Assembly: GCA_013076295.1 (NCBI GenBank)
Contig: RQOL01000321.1
Span: 96,409 to 160,408, forward strand
DNA from: Sanderia malayensis
Taxonomy: Eukaryota; Cnidaria; Scyphozoa; Semaeostomeae; Pelagiidae
Direction of reading: 5' to 3'
DNA: 64,000 nt
How positions within the stretch are numbered: position 1 is the stretch's first letter; the number at the start of each line of letters is the position of its first letter. The notes beneath the pieces are model-generated. The model ran no database searches. It saw only the letters and a program-made list of their open reading frames with translations, and had not been told where the DNA came from. Positions 1-10,157 of this stretch are shown one piece after another. Made by a program: the position numbers and the translations under genes.

Positions 1-668
1 TTTGCTAATAATGCAATTACAGCTTGGTTTTGTTGCTGCAATTGCATTATGATTGTCTGCAGCTGCTGTTGCTGCTGCATTATGGTATAAACCATATCCT
101 CCTCCCTTTTCTGCCTTGCCTCTTGCTCCCTCTCTTTTAGTGATAGCTCCCTTTCTCTCAGTTCAATTTCTCTCTTCTTTATATCCAACTCCTCTTTTCT
201 CATCTCCATCTCTTTTCTACTCTTCGCCTTTAAAAATTGTACTGTCTCTACTTCTCCACTTCTTCTTTTTTTCCTTGTACCCTCTTCTATCTCTCTCTCT
301 CTCGTTTCAGCCAATCTTTCCATTGATCTTTTCCTTACACTCTCAGCTGTCTCCTTTTCTTTCTCTGCCTGCTTCCTTTTATTAGCATCTCCTCTTGCAA
401 TTTCTTCCTCTGCTCCTTCACTTCTTTCTATGATGCTCTCTATTGCTTGATCCAGTTCTGTGGGTTCCGGGTTTGTGCCACTTTCTCTCTCCTCTGCAGC
501 CATCTTCCGTTTAAACGTCCTCTCTAGCAAGGCATATCTTTCTCTTACACCCCTCTGATGTACAGAAAACCGCAATTCCTTGTTGTTGTTTAAATTAGTG
601 GCTATTCTGTCCCATGCCTGCCCCCTCTCTCTTATGCCAGCCTTAAATCTAAATGGCTCCTCAATCAT
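1..668 (-). CDS. Myb/SANT-like DNA-binding protein, partial (3' end outside window)
   Basis: The minus strand is open without a stop from an ATG at 668 to the window edge (222 codons). Residues about 1-70 resemble a Myb/SANT (MADF-like) domain: it starts MIEEPFRFKAG, has the RERGQAWDRIA core, then a second basic block with QRGVRERYALLERTFKRKM. Residues about 75-200 are very Glu/Arg/Lys rich and predicted coiled coil, and the last part is Gln-rich. Proteins of this build are abundant in cnidarians and sponges and are often linked to Harbinger-type transposons or their domesticated derivatives. Role: probable DNA binding in the nucleus (family inference). A splice acceptor (TTATGTAG) lies just upstream of the ATG, so this is probably the second exon. 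The plus-strand frame over 53-385 is only its shadow. Confidence 0.75.
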   Translation of the reverse strand, partial: MIEEPFRFKAGIRERGQAWDRIATNLNNNKELRFSVHQRGVRERYALLERTFKRKMAAEERESGTNPEPTELDQAIESIIERSEGAEEEIARGDANKRKQAEKEKETAESVRKRSMERLAETREREIEEGTRKKRRSGEVETVQFLKAKSRKEMEMRKEELDIKKREIELRERELSLKEREQEARQKREEDMVYTIMQQQQQLQTIIMQLQQQNQAVIALLA

Positions 669-1285
669 ATCTCTCTACATAATTGAACGTCATGCTCATA
701 AGACCAGGTCATCTTAGGCCTGCATAAAGAAATTATTTTCCACAAGGCACATTGATGTGATACAGGTCATCATAGTGAAATTGTGCGAGCTACAACTGTT
801 AGGCCCACTTTGTTAATATTAATTTGCCAATTACAAAAGCTAGTTTTGGCTCTCAGCTTGAAATAAAGGTAAAAATTTAGTATTAGAGTATCTAGTCTTG
901 ATTTACGAACATTTGGTTTTGCTTTTGGGCATTTGATGCTGATGCTTGATTTGAGGCCATCTTTAGTTAACCAGGATAAGGAGCAGGATGAACAGTAAAT
1001 GCTGAAAAAGCAATTTTGCGAGCGTTATAAAAGATTTGAAAGGGCCAGACGACAAATCGAGTATTGGATTTCATTATGTAAATATATAATCAAAAATTTA
1101 AATGAACGATACTAAAATATTGCAGCTACTTACCAACGTAGTGATCAGAACGTCAAAACTGGTAAAACAACGTTTCAGAATTTTGGACTGCTACGTTGGG
1201 CTTGAGGAGATGCCCCTGACAGCGCTCGTTTCAGACCTCCAAACGTAGCCGTAGTGAGCAACGTGGCGAATCGTAAACTCTCTAA
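669..1285 (-). other. Upstream region / probable 5' UTR exon of the Myb-like gene
   Basis: No coding frame is visible. On minus, a strong splice donor (CGTTG|GTAAGTAGC) ends a possible non-coding exon at 1134, and an acceptor lies at about 675, giving a 460-bp intron before the start codon at 668. The Polinton polymerase frame begins abruptly at 1286, so the host-element border lies near there. No terminal inverted repeat was recognised. Confidence 0.35.
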
Positions 1286-3928
1286 TGTCAAACAACATCG
1301 GTATTTGGATTTAATTCGTCAGGTTATGACATTTCATTGATTGCAAAATATTTGTTTCCAATTATGCTGAAACAAGGAGTAACTCCAGATGTAAAAAAAC
1401 AGGGTAGTAAATATAAATGTGTTCAATTTACTCCATCAAATGTGAAACAATTTCCAAGCTGGAGATTAGCCCTATTAGATACAGTGGCGTTTTTAGCCCC
1501 TAGTTATAATTTAGATACTTTTATCAAGGCTTTTGCACCAGAATGCAAACAAAAAAAATCATTTTTTCCATATGAATATTTGGATTCTTTTGAAAGACTT
1601 CATGAAACTGAATTACCACCGTATGAAGTTTTCACTTCAAGCTTGAAGGTAAACAAAAATACTTTAAATATTCAACAGGAGAGATTTATGGAGTTATTTA
1701 ATGAATTACAAATTGAAAGTAAGAATAAGGGTGAAGATGTATCAGAGGAAGAACTTCAACAAAAAGTTCTACAAAAGCTGAAATGGAAGAAAAAACCATT
1801 AACTGGAAATGAAAATTACAAACGTTTACAAAAATTATGGATTTCATATAAATGGGAAACGGTTTTAGATTTCCTTTGTTGGTATAATACTATGGATGTT
1901 CAACCATATTTACAAGCGCTTTTAAATTATGGGAAGGAGTTTGAAAAATACGGTATTCATTTTACAACTGATGGAATAAGTCTTCCAACACTTGCAAGTA
2001 AAATTTTATACTCATCAAATAAACATCAGCGTATCTTGCTTGTTGGGGATTTGGAAGTAACGGATTTTTGTAACAAACATATAGTCGGAGGACCATCAAT
2101 TATTTTCTCTCGACTAGCTGAAGGTCGTGTGCAAGGATTTGATGCTGGAGCATTATATCTCTATTGTTTAGGTCAGAAGATGCCTGTAGGAGAAGCTATA
2201 ATCTGGGAAGAATCACCATTAAACAGTTTAGCTTTAAATGGACAAAAATTAGTAAGAAAAGTCAAAAATAAACAAGGTGGAAATAAATCCGTAGTAGCTG
2301 GTGAATTCTTAGATTACTTAGATTTTTCGTTGAATTGTAATAAAGAGGAATGGAGTTTTCTAGCTCGGGAAAAAAAATTTGTAATTACAGACAGAGAGGA
2401 GTTAAGGTTTTTTACTCCACACGGTTTTCAAATAGCGCATATAATAGCTGATGCGGTTGATGAGGAAAATAAAACCATCTATGAGTTTGATCGGTGTTAT
2501 TGGCATGCGTGTAAAAAATGCCTATTAAACGGAAATCTCCGTACATTTGTACAACGCCGAGATGTTTCCATAGATAACTCTGTTTTGACGAGTGAAAAAT
2601 TACAACAATTGGATGAATTGAAAACTGCCTTTTTTAAACATAGAGGCTATAAAGTTAAACGAATGCGTGAATGTAAATGGAATACATTACTCGCAAGTGA
2701 TAATGAAATACAATCATTCATACAACAAAATCGGTTACCATACTTTGGGAGTGTGGAAATTTCTGAAAAAGAATTATTAAACGATATCCGAGAGGATAAG
2801 GTTTTTGTTGCTATTGAAGTGGACATTCACGTTCCTGATGATTTAAAAGATTATTTTAAAGCATTTACTCCAGTATTTAAGAACGCTAATGTTGAATTTG
2901 AAGATATTGGAGAATATATGCAAAACATTGCACAACGATTTGGTTTTTCTAAACACAGTCGTAAATTATTAATTGGAAGTTATTTTGGTGTACAAGTCGG
3001 ATTAAATACAGCATTATTAAAAGGGTGTTTAGAACATGGGTTAATTGTTACTCGTATATATAAATTCATTCAATATCGAGGGAAAAGGGTGTTTACAGGA
3101 TTTGTAAACAATATTTCACAAGATCGTGTAAATGGTGACATAGATCCAACATCTCAAGTAAAAGCTGAAACCTCCAAGTTTGTTGGTAATAGCGCATTTG
3201 GTACAACGATAATGAATAAAGGAAAACAACGACATATTGCTTATATGGGAGGAAAAGGAGAAGAAGATGAAGGTAAGAAGAATTTTAATATTGGTTGCAT
3301 TCTTGATGCTCAATTATTAGAAGACAATTATGTGGAGGTTATAACACCGAAGAGAAAGATAATTGAAAATCATGCTCGATATGTTGGGTGGAGTGTGTTC
3401 ATGTACGCTAAATTGCGCATGCTCCAATGTTACTACGACTTTTTTGTACCAGCATTAACTCCAGGTACATGGCATTTGTGTGAGATGGATACTGATAGCC
3501 TGTACATATGTTTTCCAAACGGGAAACGATTTGAGGATAATGTTCGTGAAGAAATTAAAGGTACAGAGGTGTATGCTAATTTAGAAAAGGAATTTTTTGT
3601 AACACAATCAGATGCATGTCCATTCGGTAAACGAACACCTGGAAAATTTAAAATAGAGTTCGAAGGAACGAAAATGGTTAGTTTAAACAGCAAAACCTAT
3701 GTTGTGGAAAATAAGAATAATGCATTACATAAATTTTCTATGAAAGGGATTCAAAAAGGTCAATTTGAACATAACCCAATGAATTTATACGAAAACACAT
3801 TAAAAACAAATGAATCATATATGGCAACTAACAGAGGACAAAAAAGGCAAATTTGCCAACGTTTGTCAGTATCAACAGGAAAAACGAGCATTAACAAGTT
3901 TTTACTGCAAACGGCGTGTATTGGATGA
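1286..3928 (+). pseudogene. POLB: Protein-primed DNA polymerase B (pPolB), 5'-truncated and frameshifted
   Basis: Family B polymerase that replicates the element from a terminal protein. The frame opens after a TAA at 1283-1285 and has no ATG. It begins inside the exonuclease domain: the ExoII-like NSSGYD lies at about 1313-1330, and ExoIII-like YNTMD follows at about 1882-1896. A Cys/His-rich insert (YEFDRCYWHACKKC) typical of Polinton pPolB comes next. Polymerase motif A appears as FDAGALYL (the family usually has Asn where Gly sits), motif B as KFVGNSAFG and motif C as DTDS. The N-terminal part of a normal roughly 1100-residue pPolB is missing. Near the C-terminus an A-run at about 3839-3845 shifts the frame: the canonical family ending is visible in another frame up to a TAA at 3957-3959, while the listed frame stops at 3928. 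Confidence 0.9.
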
Positions 3929-3959
3929 TGGTGTGACAACAGAACCATTGGATGTGTAA

Positions 3960-4139
3960 CTAATCCATTGTTCTATTGCTAAGGAGGTTGATAGATGTGT
4001 TGATTGATTGATTGATTGAAAGGTTTGATTCGATCAATATATAACCGTATCTTGCTACCTTTAAGATCATTTATATGTTTCAATTAATGACACGATGGTA
4101 AAGCACGAGCATTCGACAATCAAAGAAAAATAATTTATT
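3960..4139 (+). other. Intergenic TTGATTGA tract after polB
   Basis: A short AT-rich spacer contains a run of TTGATTGATTGA around 3994-4020. Similar runs occur after each of the next plus-strand genes (about 4666-4722, 5535-5560 and 6022-6060). They may be part of promoters or 3' signals shared by the plus-strand gene set. Confidence 0.4.
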
Positions 4140-4625
4140 TTGTTGAATGAAGATGCTGCTGTGTATGAGGAAGAAATGCGTTCAAAAATACACATGCTGG
4201 AGCGAGCTATGTTGAAGAAACATAGTGGAGGTGACAATGTTGTCTATGATCCATTAACAGTTCCATTTCGGGTAATAGTTGTTGGTGAAGAAATACATAT
4301 GAAAATGTATAAAAGCGTTTGGAGATTATTTAAACATTGGCATAAGTTGACATTTGATACAGATCGACAAATGTTGTCAAATTTTATTTGGATTTATCGA
4401 TTAGAAAATGAGTTTGTATTTCGGAAAATGAAGCAATTAATTCCGAATATCGTTTTTATCAAGGAATATACAGTTGAAGCTGTTTCAGCTCTACAGGATT
4501 GTATTGTAGTTTTTGATCAAATATTACGATTGGATCCTATTACAAAGCCTTGCATTATTGTTAAGGTGTTGCGTGAACCGCAAGAGTTCACACCGGAAAA
4601 TATAACATTACATGCACTTTCTTAA
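4140..4625 (+). CDS. Polinton small protein, paralogue of the next gene
   Basis: 161 codons from TTG at 4140; the first in-frame ATG is at 4174, so the start is uncertain. I do not recognise a named family. The segment from PLTVPF to the C-terminus aligns by eye with the second half of the 242-residue neighbour at 4790: shared PL..PF, WIY, a Val/Phe-Ile strand, C.VV.D.IL, then PxII and a PxxF near the end. The pattern suggests a compact alpha/beta domain. It lies directly downstream of polB, and a role in replication or host interaction is possible but unsupported. Confidence 0.65.
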   Translation: MLNEDAAVYEEEMRSKIHMLERAMLKKHSGGDNVVYDPLTVPFRVIVVGEEIHMKMYKSVWRLFKHWHKLTFDTDRQMLSNFIWIYRLENEFVFRKMKQLIPNIVFIKEYTVEAVSALQDCIVVFDQILRLDPITKPCIIVKVLREPQEFTPENITLHALS

Positions 4626-4789
4626 TTGTTTGTTGCATAATTAAAGGATTTATTGTGTATTAATTCAGATTAATTGATTATAATTGTTTGATTGATTTGA
4701 TTTATTGATTGGTTGATTGACAGTTGGTTTTGATAAAATAAAATAATAGAAATGATATTCACTCAGTTTATGAATATCACAACACGAGA

Positions 4790-5518
4790 ATGTCGCAAAT
4801 AAAGGATTTTGGTGATGAAGTAAAAGGATTCAATGATGTTTGTTATGAACAAGTAAATGGTTTGTTAACCATTGACTTTGTCGATGATGATAACTTTCAT
4901 ATAACAATTGAATCTCTAAACTATGTACCGCGTGTTATAGTAAAACCACCAGCAATACCAACAATTATTGATGATGTTACTGATAAACTTTCAAAAATCC
5001 ATATGATGACTGATGTACAAAATGCTGTAACTCCTATGCCTAAACATTCAAAGGCAAATATTGCTTCCTCAAATGGGGTTCAGAAGATCGCTTACAACGC
5101 AGATGATAAATATGATATGCAGGCTCAATTGGGAGCAACAAAGAAACCTCTGGATATACCCTTTACACTCCTGATGGAAGGTGATCATATACGTCAATAT
5201 GCTTACCAGATGTTACAACAATGGAAAAAGGTTACTACTGATCATTCGGGAATGTTGCTACAAAAAGTATATTGGATCTACAATTCACAAACACCTACCA
5301 CAAAAGTAGATGAAATGAAACGGGAGGTACGCAGCATCGTCGGAAAAAATGTGGGTTTCCATGGTGGAATGAATATTGAGTTTTTATCAAGCATTAGCAA
5401 TTGTGTCGTGGTAATCGATCATATCCTGACAATCAAAGGCGAATTTGTACCAATCATTATTATGAGAGGGGTGCCAAATCCGAAAAAATTCCTTCATTTT
5501 GAAGTAACCGAAGAATAA
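4790..5518 (+). CDS. Polinton protein of unknown function, paralogue of the upstream gene
   Basis: 242 codons from ATG 4790 (MSQIKDFGDEV). The N-terminal ~120 residues are acidic and low in recognisable motifs. Residues about 122-240 repeat the domain seen at 4140-4625 (PLDIPF, WIY, CVVVIDHIL, PIIIMRGVP). No signal peptide or membrane segment. A pair of tandem homologous genes in one Polinton suggests local duplication followed by divergence. Function unknown. Confidence 0.7.
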   Translation: MSQIKDFGDEVKGFNDVCYEQVNGLLTIDFVDDDNFHITIESLNYVPRVIVKPPAIPTIIDDVTDKLSKIHMMTDVQNAVTPMPKHSKANIASSNGVQKIAYNADDKYDMQAQLGATKKPLDIPFTLLMEGDHIRQYAYQMLQQWKKVTTDHSGMLLQKVYWIYNSQTPTTKVDEMKREVRSIVGKNVGFHGGMNIEFLSSISNCVVVIDHILTIKGEFVPIIIMRGVPNPKKFLHFEVTEE

Positions 5519-5641
5519 CAAAGAACAATGAGACTTGATTGATTGACGTTAATTGATTGTAGTTTATAAAGCTTAAATGTAATATTATATTTAATCATTT
5601 ATTGTTGTATGTAACACAGTTACCATTGATATATTTTCATC

Positions 5642-5995
5642 ATGATTGATAATTGGATAACTGGTGATTATCTTTTACGCGCCTCAGGACTTATTATTAA
5701 TATAACTGATTCTGTTGAAAATATGATAGAACGTGATGAAGCGGTTATAAATATGGATCTTAGTGATGCGGAAAGTTACTATTCCGGTGAAGAAGATAAT
5801 GATGATGATGATGATGATGAAAGAAGTGATTCATCAGTTTATGAAACTGACGATACGCTTTCATTGAATGCTTTTGAATTCGATGAAAATGCTACGTTTG
5901 AAGAACAAGTTGAACAATTGTGGGAGATATTTGAGCAACAAGATGCAGAAGAACAACGAGCTTGGGAATATGAACAACAACATGATGAACAATAA
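5642..5995 (+). CDS. Small acidic Polinton protein
   Basis: 117 codons from ATG 5643 (MIDNWITGDY). The middle is strongly acidic (a run of seven Asp encoded by a GAT tract at about 5800-5820, with flanking Glu/Ser) and the C-terminus is Glu/Gln-rich. No catalytic motif. The acidic tail could mimic DNA or bind basic proteins, but that is speculation. It ends before another TTGATTGA tract. Confidence 0.5.
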   Translation: MIDNWITGDYLLRASGLIINITDSVENMIERDEAVINMDLSDAESYYSGEEDNDDDDDDERSDSSVYETDDTLSLNAFEFDENATFEEQVEQLWEIFEQQDAEEQRAWEYEQQHDEQ

Positions 5996-6122
5996 TAATT
6001 GAGTAAAACATTTTTAGAATATTGATTGATTGATCATTTGATTGATTGATTGATTGATATGTTGATATATTAAATAGTTGTAAAGAGGTAGATGTAAAAA
6101 TATATTTTATCATTGGTGTTTT

Positions 6123-6230
6123 ATGAAAGAGAAACACTTCTTGATTTTTTATCAACTTGTACAACATTGCGAATTGTTAGAACTTAAAGACCAAGAAGAA
6201 CAAGAACAAAAACAAGCACAACAAGAATAA
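6123..6230 (+). CDS. Very small Gln/Glu-rich ORF
   Basis: 35 codons, ATG 6123 to TAA 6228. The C-terminal half is EEQEQKQAQQE, recalling the Gln/Glu-rich end of the preceding gene. It ends two bases before the convergent protease gene, so it could be the last plus-strand gene of the element or a degraded partial duplicate of its neighbour. Weak support. Confidence 0.25.
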   Translation: MKEKHFLIFYQLVQHCELLELKDQEEQEQKQAQQE

Positions 6231-6232
6231 CT

Positions 6233-6880
6233 TTATAAAAATTTTTTCGGAATAATAGATTTTACAGATGTATAATTATAGTCTTTTTGTACCCAATCTT
6301 TAACAAATTGATCATTTATATAAAATTGAGCATAGTTATTAAATTTGTCTCTATGACTTGCATATCTTCCGGTTTTCACGACTTTTGGAAAGGTTTGTTC
6401 TATAATACATTCAGCTTGTTCAGGTTTTGCACATTTGTTTACAACATGTAAAAAATAAATACAATACTCTCCACACACCACTGTATCATGTGCTTGTATT
6501 TCTCTACATATTTCATTTATTTTATATTGTTTGTGGTTATGAATTCGTGGAAACATATCCTGAGCAATCACCATAATATTTTCACAAAATCTTCGAAATA
6601 TTTTATTTGGTTTATCTCCATATGAATCAAAGAAGAAACATTTACCAATTACATCAAAGTAGACAGCTAACCAATGTCCTGCACTACCATTTCCTTCGCC
6701 AGTTGAAAATAATATAAAGGACATAGGAAATTCACTATGAAGCACATGTTTAAACCAATGTAAAAATACTTTTTCATTTTGAATCAAAACTTTCACTTCA
6801 TTATCTGTTACAATACATTTAAAACTTTTGCTTATATTTCTATCTTCTTTACAAATCTTATATAAATCTTGTCCATTCAT
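6233..6880 (-). CDS. PRO: Adenain-like cysteine protease (maturation protease)
   Basis: 215 codons from ATG 6880. The catalytic triad of the adenovirus/Polinton (C5/ULP-like) protease fold is visible in order: His in GHWLAVYFD (about residue 68), an acidic residue in FFFDSYGD (about 83-88), Gln in EIQAHD, and Cys in VVCGEYC (about 136-139). Length matches the adenovirus protease (about 200). Family role: cleavage of capsid precursor proteins. It faces the small plus-strand genes and lies next to the capsid-like gene, as usual in Polintons. The frame is intact. Confidence 0.88.
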   Translation of the reverse strand: MNGQDLYKICKEDRNISKSFKCIVTDNEVKVLIQNEKVFLHWFKHVLHSEFPMSFILFSTGEGNGSAGHWLAVYFDVIGKCFFFDSYGDKPNKIFRRFCENIMVIAQDMFPRIHNHKQYKINEICREIQAHDTVVCGEYCIYFLHVVNKCAKPEQAECIIEQTFPKVVKTGRYASHRDKFNNYAQFYINDQFVKDWVQKDYNYTSVKSIIPKKFL

Positions 6881-6941
6881 ATTTAATTTGTGCTTTACTC
6901 TACTCCATCTATTTATTAAATATCTTTAGTTAAAGTGACTT

Positions 6942-8358
6942 TTATGGGGCATAATCTAATACTATAGTGTTTTTATCTCCGAAGGTTATGTGATTACTGG
7001 AATACATCATTCCAAATACAACTTGCTTTTTCTTTAATGTGGTTGGAACTTTAATTTGCATTTGAACTTGTGAATTTCTAACATCTACAACCTTAGACCT
7101 TGTCTCAAGGTTATGCGTATAGGGCATAACCTTGAGTTTTCGTTGCTTGATCAGCTGTAAACTGAAGTGAAGGAACTCCCAACACTTTGTAGAGCCCACT
7201 AAGCGAATTAGTACAATTAGTATATGGAATTGTTTGAACTGTGGCCATGTAGTTGGTATGTAAAGTCAATTCAAACGAATCACCTCCCTTTTGTGGTAAA
7301 TGTTGAAAATTAAACGGATTTTTTTGTGTACTTCCAGCCCAAATTTCATAATCCACAAAACCGAGAATTATAATATCAGGCACTTGTCCATCCAATAACT
7401 GAACATCAAATCGGGATACATCATCTTGCATTGTCCATGTATTTATGAATAATCGCTCTATGCCGTATGTAACATCTTCTGCTGAGCGGAGTGCTTCTAA
7501 ATACTCTGTATATCTAGGAATTGTCAGTGTTACTGTATGTAGGTATAATTCCATATGACTAATATCCAAATCAAATGAACCTTTTTCAGCTTCTGGACAC
7601 AATACAGCTTCTTTCTGATCTACTCTTTGAAATGTAAATTTTATAGGAGTGTTTCCGTCGAAATATTGCTGCGCTTTACAAATATTTAATTTCGGAAAGA
7701 AATTATATTCTACAATTTCACTTTTGTTAAAAAGTCTATTTCGTTTCACCCATTGTGTATTTGAATTTTTTACTTGGGTTTTAGCATCATCAAAATAAGT
7801 GACTTCATATTCATCAAGAACCTGAGCATTCCACACAGGTCCCTGTTCCCCTTTCTCATTTATGGTTATATTATTATCAACATAATATCCATCATCCACT
7901 TCCAATCTATTTCCTATAGCAAAATATGGCTCTTCTAATAATTGAGCTGCATATGCGTGAGTTCGATAATGTCCATTTTGTGATTCAATAATGCTTTGTT
8001 CAGCTTGCACAATAACATTCTTAAATAGCGAATGTGGTACACTATTGAACGGGATAAATATATCTTTCTTAGCAGCAGCAATCGCACCTCCTGTTGTAGC
8101 ATTTACTGAACGTATTTTCATTCGAAATAAACTCTTAGAAAAGTCAAAAAACACGCCCGCTGGTTGTTTAACTTGAAAAATAATATCGGCATGACTTTTT
8201 CCAGGTTGATCATTTAATGGGCAAATTCTAATTGTGTTTTCTGATTGAATAGCAGAATCAATATATTCTCTAGGATTAAATGCCAATTTTTCATCAACTT
8301 CACCATCAACAGATGGTCCTGCAATAACATCACTCACATTTTCGTTTTCAACTTCCAT
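6942..8358 (-). pseudogene. Putative major capsid (hexon-like) protein, one frame break
   Basis: The main frame runs from ATG 8358 to TAA at 7111 (415 codons); a second frame from about 7120 to 6942 carries a further ~60 codons that look like the C-terminus (NLETRSKVVDV then several beta-strand-like stretches). The motif QKNPFNFQHLP near residue 345 and the strand-rich composition resemble double-jelly-roll major capsid proteins of Polintons and related viruses. The total of about 470 residues fits the low end for that family. The frame break sits exactly on a perfect 13-bp inverted repeat at 7104-7136. Position between protease and the basic protein gene supports a virion role. A different structural protein remains possible. 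Confidence 0.6.
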
Positions 8359-8443
8359 TTTCGTTTACAATTCCAGCAAATGAATTCTTCTGTTTAAAGA
8401 ACTTTATATATAATATCTTTCTCGTGTAAATTTTTAAAACCAA

Positions 8444-9142
8444 TTAAAATTTATACTTTCCTTGATTATTTCGATTCATAAAATCATAAGCTGTATGATA
8501 CATTTTGCGATGTTGTTTCATCATTCTTGTAACTCGTTTTTTTTTAACTTTATTTAATTCTTTCGATGGAATTTTACTTAATTTTTTTGTTTTTGAATGA
8601 AGTTTATTAATAGATGGCTTTGATGTTCTTTTTTTCACAGATTTTATAGGCATCATGTCTTTTAAATGTGTTGTCGCTTTTGGAAGTAAAATAGTAGGTT
8701 TTTCTTCTTGTGAAACAATTGGAGACATAACTTTCTTTAAATCCTTTGCGCTGATAAATTTTTTTGCTTTTGTTGTAACAGCTTGTGTTAATGCTTTTCG
8801 TTTTTTCCCAATAGTTTGTACTACTTGTTTTTGCATATCTCGTTTTGCTTGTTGTACAACTTTATTCAGTTGTTTTCTTGCTGCTTGCGCTGTTTTTGCT
8901 TTTACCTTATTTGTAATAGATTTACCAACTCGTTTTCCAACTTTTGAAATTATTCCTTTAGAATTTTTCAATGTTTTACCTAACACTTTCGAAAGTATTC
9001 CACGCCCTTGTAATTTATTTAAAACACCTCCATTATACCAATCCATTCTATTATGTAATGATGGAGTCCAACCTGTAGCACCTGGGACATTGTGAATTAT
9101 TCCAGGTGACATTCCAGGACTTGTCAATATATCACCATACAT
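8444..9142 (-). CDS. Basic virion-core/pVI-like protein
   Basis: 232 codons from ATG 9142. The N-terminus (MYGDILTSPGMSPG, then SLHNRMDWYNGG) is followed by an amphipathic Gly/Lys/Val helix region (about residues 42-75) and a long Lys-rich tail with few acidic residues. Such a layout recalls adenovirus precursor proteins (pVI/pVII/X) that are cut by the maturation protease and bind membranes or DNA. That likeness is by composition and position, not by clear sequence identity. Confidence 0.5.
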   Translation of the reverse strand: MYGDILTSPGMSPGIIHNVPGATGWTPSLHNRMDWYNGGVLNKLQGRGILSKVLGKTLKNSKGIISKVGKRVGKSITNKVKAKTAQAARKQLNKVVQQAKRDMQKQVVQTIGKKRKALTQAVTTKAKKFISAKDLKKVMSPIVSQEEKPTILLPKATTHLKDMMPIKSVKKRTSKPSINKLHSKTKKLSKIPSKELNKVKKKRVTRMMKQHRKMYHTAYDFMNRNNQGKYKF

Positions 9143-9236
9143 GATTAATTAATTTCATATATTCTCAAATACTTCTATCAATTTCATGTTTGTTTTCTTT
9201 ATAGGACTTTTTATAGTCTTTTTTTCAATTTATTAG

Positions 9237-10091
9237 TTATATTAAACGAAATAATAAATCACAATATGCTTTTAAAACTAGTTTTTGTCCTTTGGAGTCC
9301 ATAATTGTTAAATGAAAATATGCAATTTCCTGATCATTTAAATTACAAAATTCTAATGTTTCTGGTTCATAAAGAACATAATCAGTTTTTGGAGTTAAAC
9401 GAATTCCTGGAACAATAGCTAACAATGTAACTGTATCATCTCCAACAAATTGATCTGCTACATTGTTACTATAAATGAAGTAATTATTTGCATGAACAGC
9501 ACCACCTTTTTTTGCTTGTGTGTTAACAACTTTCGAATATGGTTCACTTTCTTTTAGTGAACATCCTTCCGGAAACCAAAATAAAGAATCAATATTTACT
9601 TCTGATGAATTAGATTCATTATAACTTGCTTCTTCATAGCGCTTCCAAATAATAGCTTTTCTTTCATCTAATGTAACATCTAACACATCAAATCCAAAAA
9701 ATGGAATCATTTCCATCCCTATTGCTATATGAATACAGAATGGTGGAATGTTACTAATTTGCACTCTAGTTGTATTTTCCTGTATATTATCTTGAAGTGT
9801 CCAATTTAATGCTAGTGATAATTTCCATAAATCATCCGGAAAATATGTTGACAACAATTTATATTTTTCACTACCAACTTCAGGAAATTGATCAAAAACA
9901 TATTTGGATGCTTCCATAAATGAATATCGATTCCCTGTTGATTTCTCTCTACCAGTTTTATATTCATTAAAATCCCGAATTTCATTCAATAGATTTGTGA
10001 TAGAAATGGTTTTTCCTTCACCGAAACGTTTTTGCACTTTTTTTGCAACATCAATTCGAAATATTGGAGCCATAGGTTTTGAAAAATCCAT
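9237..10091 (-). CDS. Putative minor capsid / structural protein
   Basis: 284 codons from ATG 10091 (MDFSKPMAPIFRIDV). Mixed composition with a beta-rich C-terminal half; the end (LYEPETLEFC...LTIMDSKGQKLVLKAYCDLLFRLI) has the strand-turn-strand D..G pattern common at the ends of Polinton structural proteins. It could be the penton-like minor capsid protein by elimination and position beside the capsid gene. No signal peptide. Frame intact. Confidence 0.45.
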   Translation of the reverse strand: MDFSKPMAPIFRIDVAKKVQKRFGEGKTISITNLLNEIRDFNEYKTGREKSTGNRYSFMEASKYVFDQFPEVGSEKYKLLSTYFPDDLWKLSLALNWTLQDNIQENTTRVQISNIPPFCIHIAIGMEMIPFFGFDVLDVTLDERKAIIWKRYEEASYNESNSSEVNIDSLFWFPEGCSLKESEPYSKVVNTQAKKGGAVHANNYFIYSNNVADQFVGDDTVTLLAIVPGIRLTPKTDYVLYEPETLEFCNLNDQEIAYFHLTIMDSKGQKLVLKAYCDLLFRLI

Positions 10092-10157
10092 ATCATATAC
10101 ATTTTGGTTTTCAATATCTATATTAGTTATGGTGTTGTAATAATTTTCTACATAACT

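Noticed and set aside
53..385. 110-codon plus-strand frame rich in Ser/Leu/Pro
   Set aside because: Antisense shadow of the Glu/Arg/Lys-rich coiled coil of the Myb-like gene.
5892..6167. Minus-strand frame opposite the small acidic gene
   Set aside because: Made of reverse TTGATTGA tract and antisense of the acidic tail; no motif.
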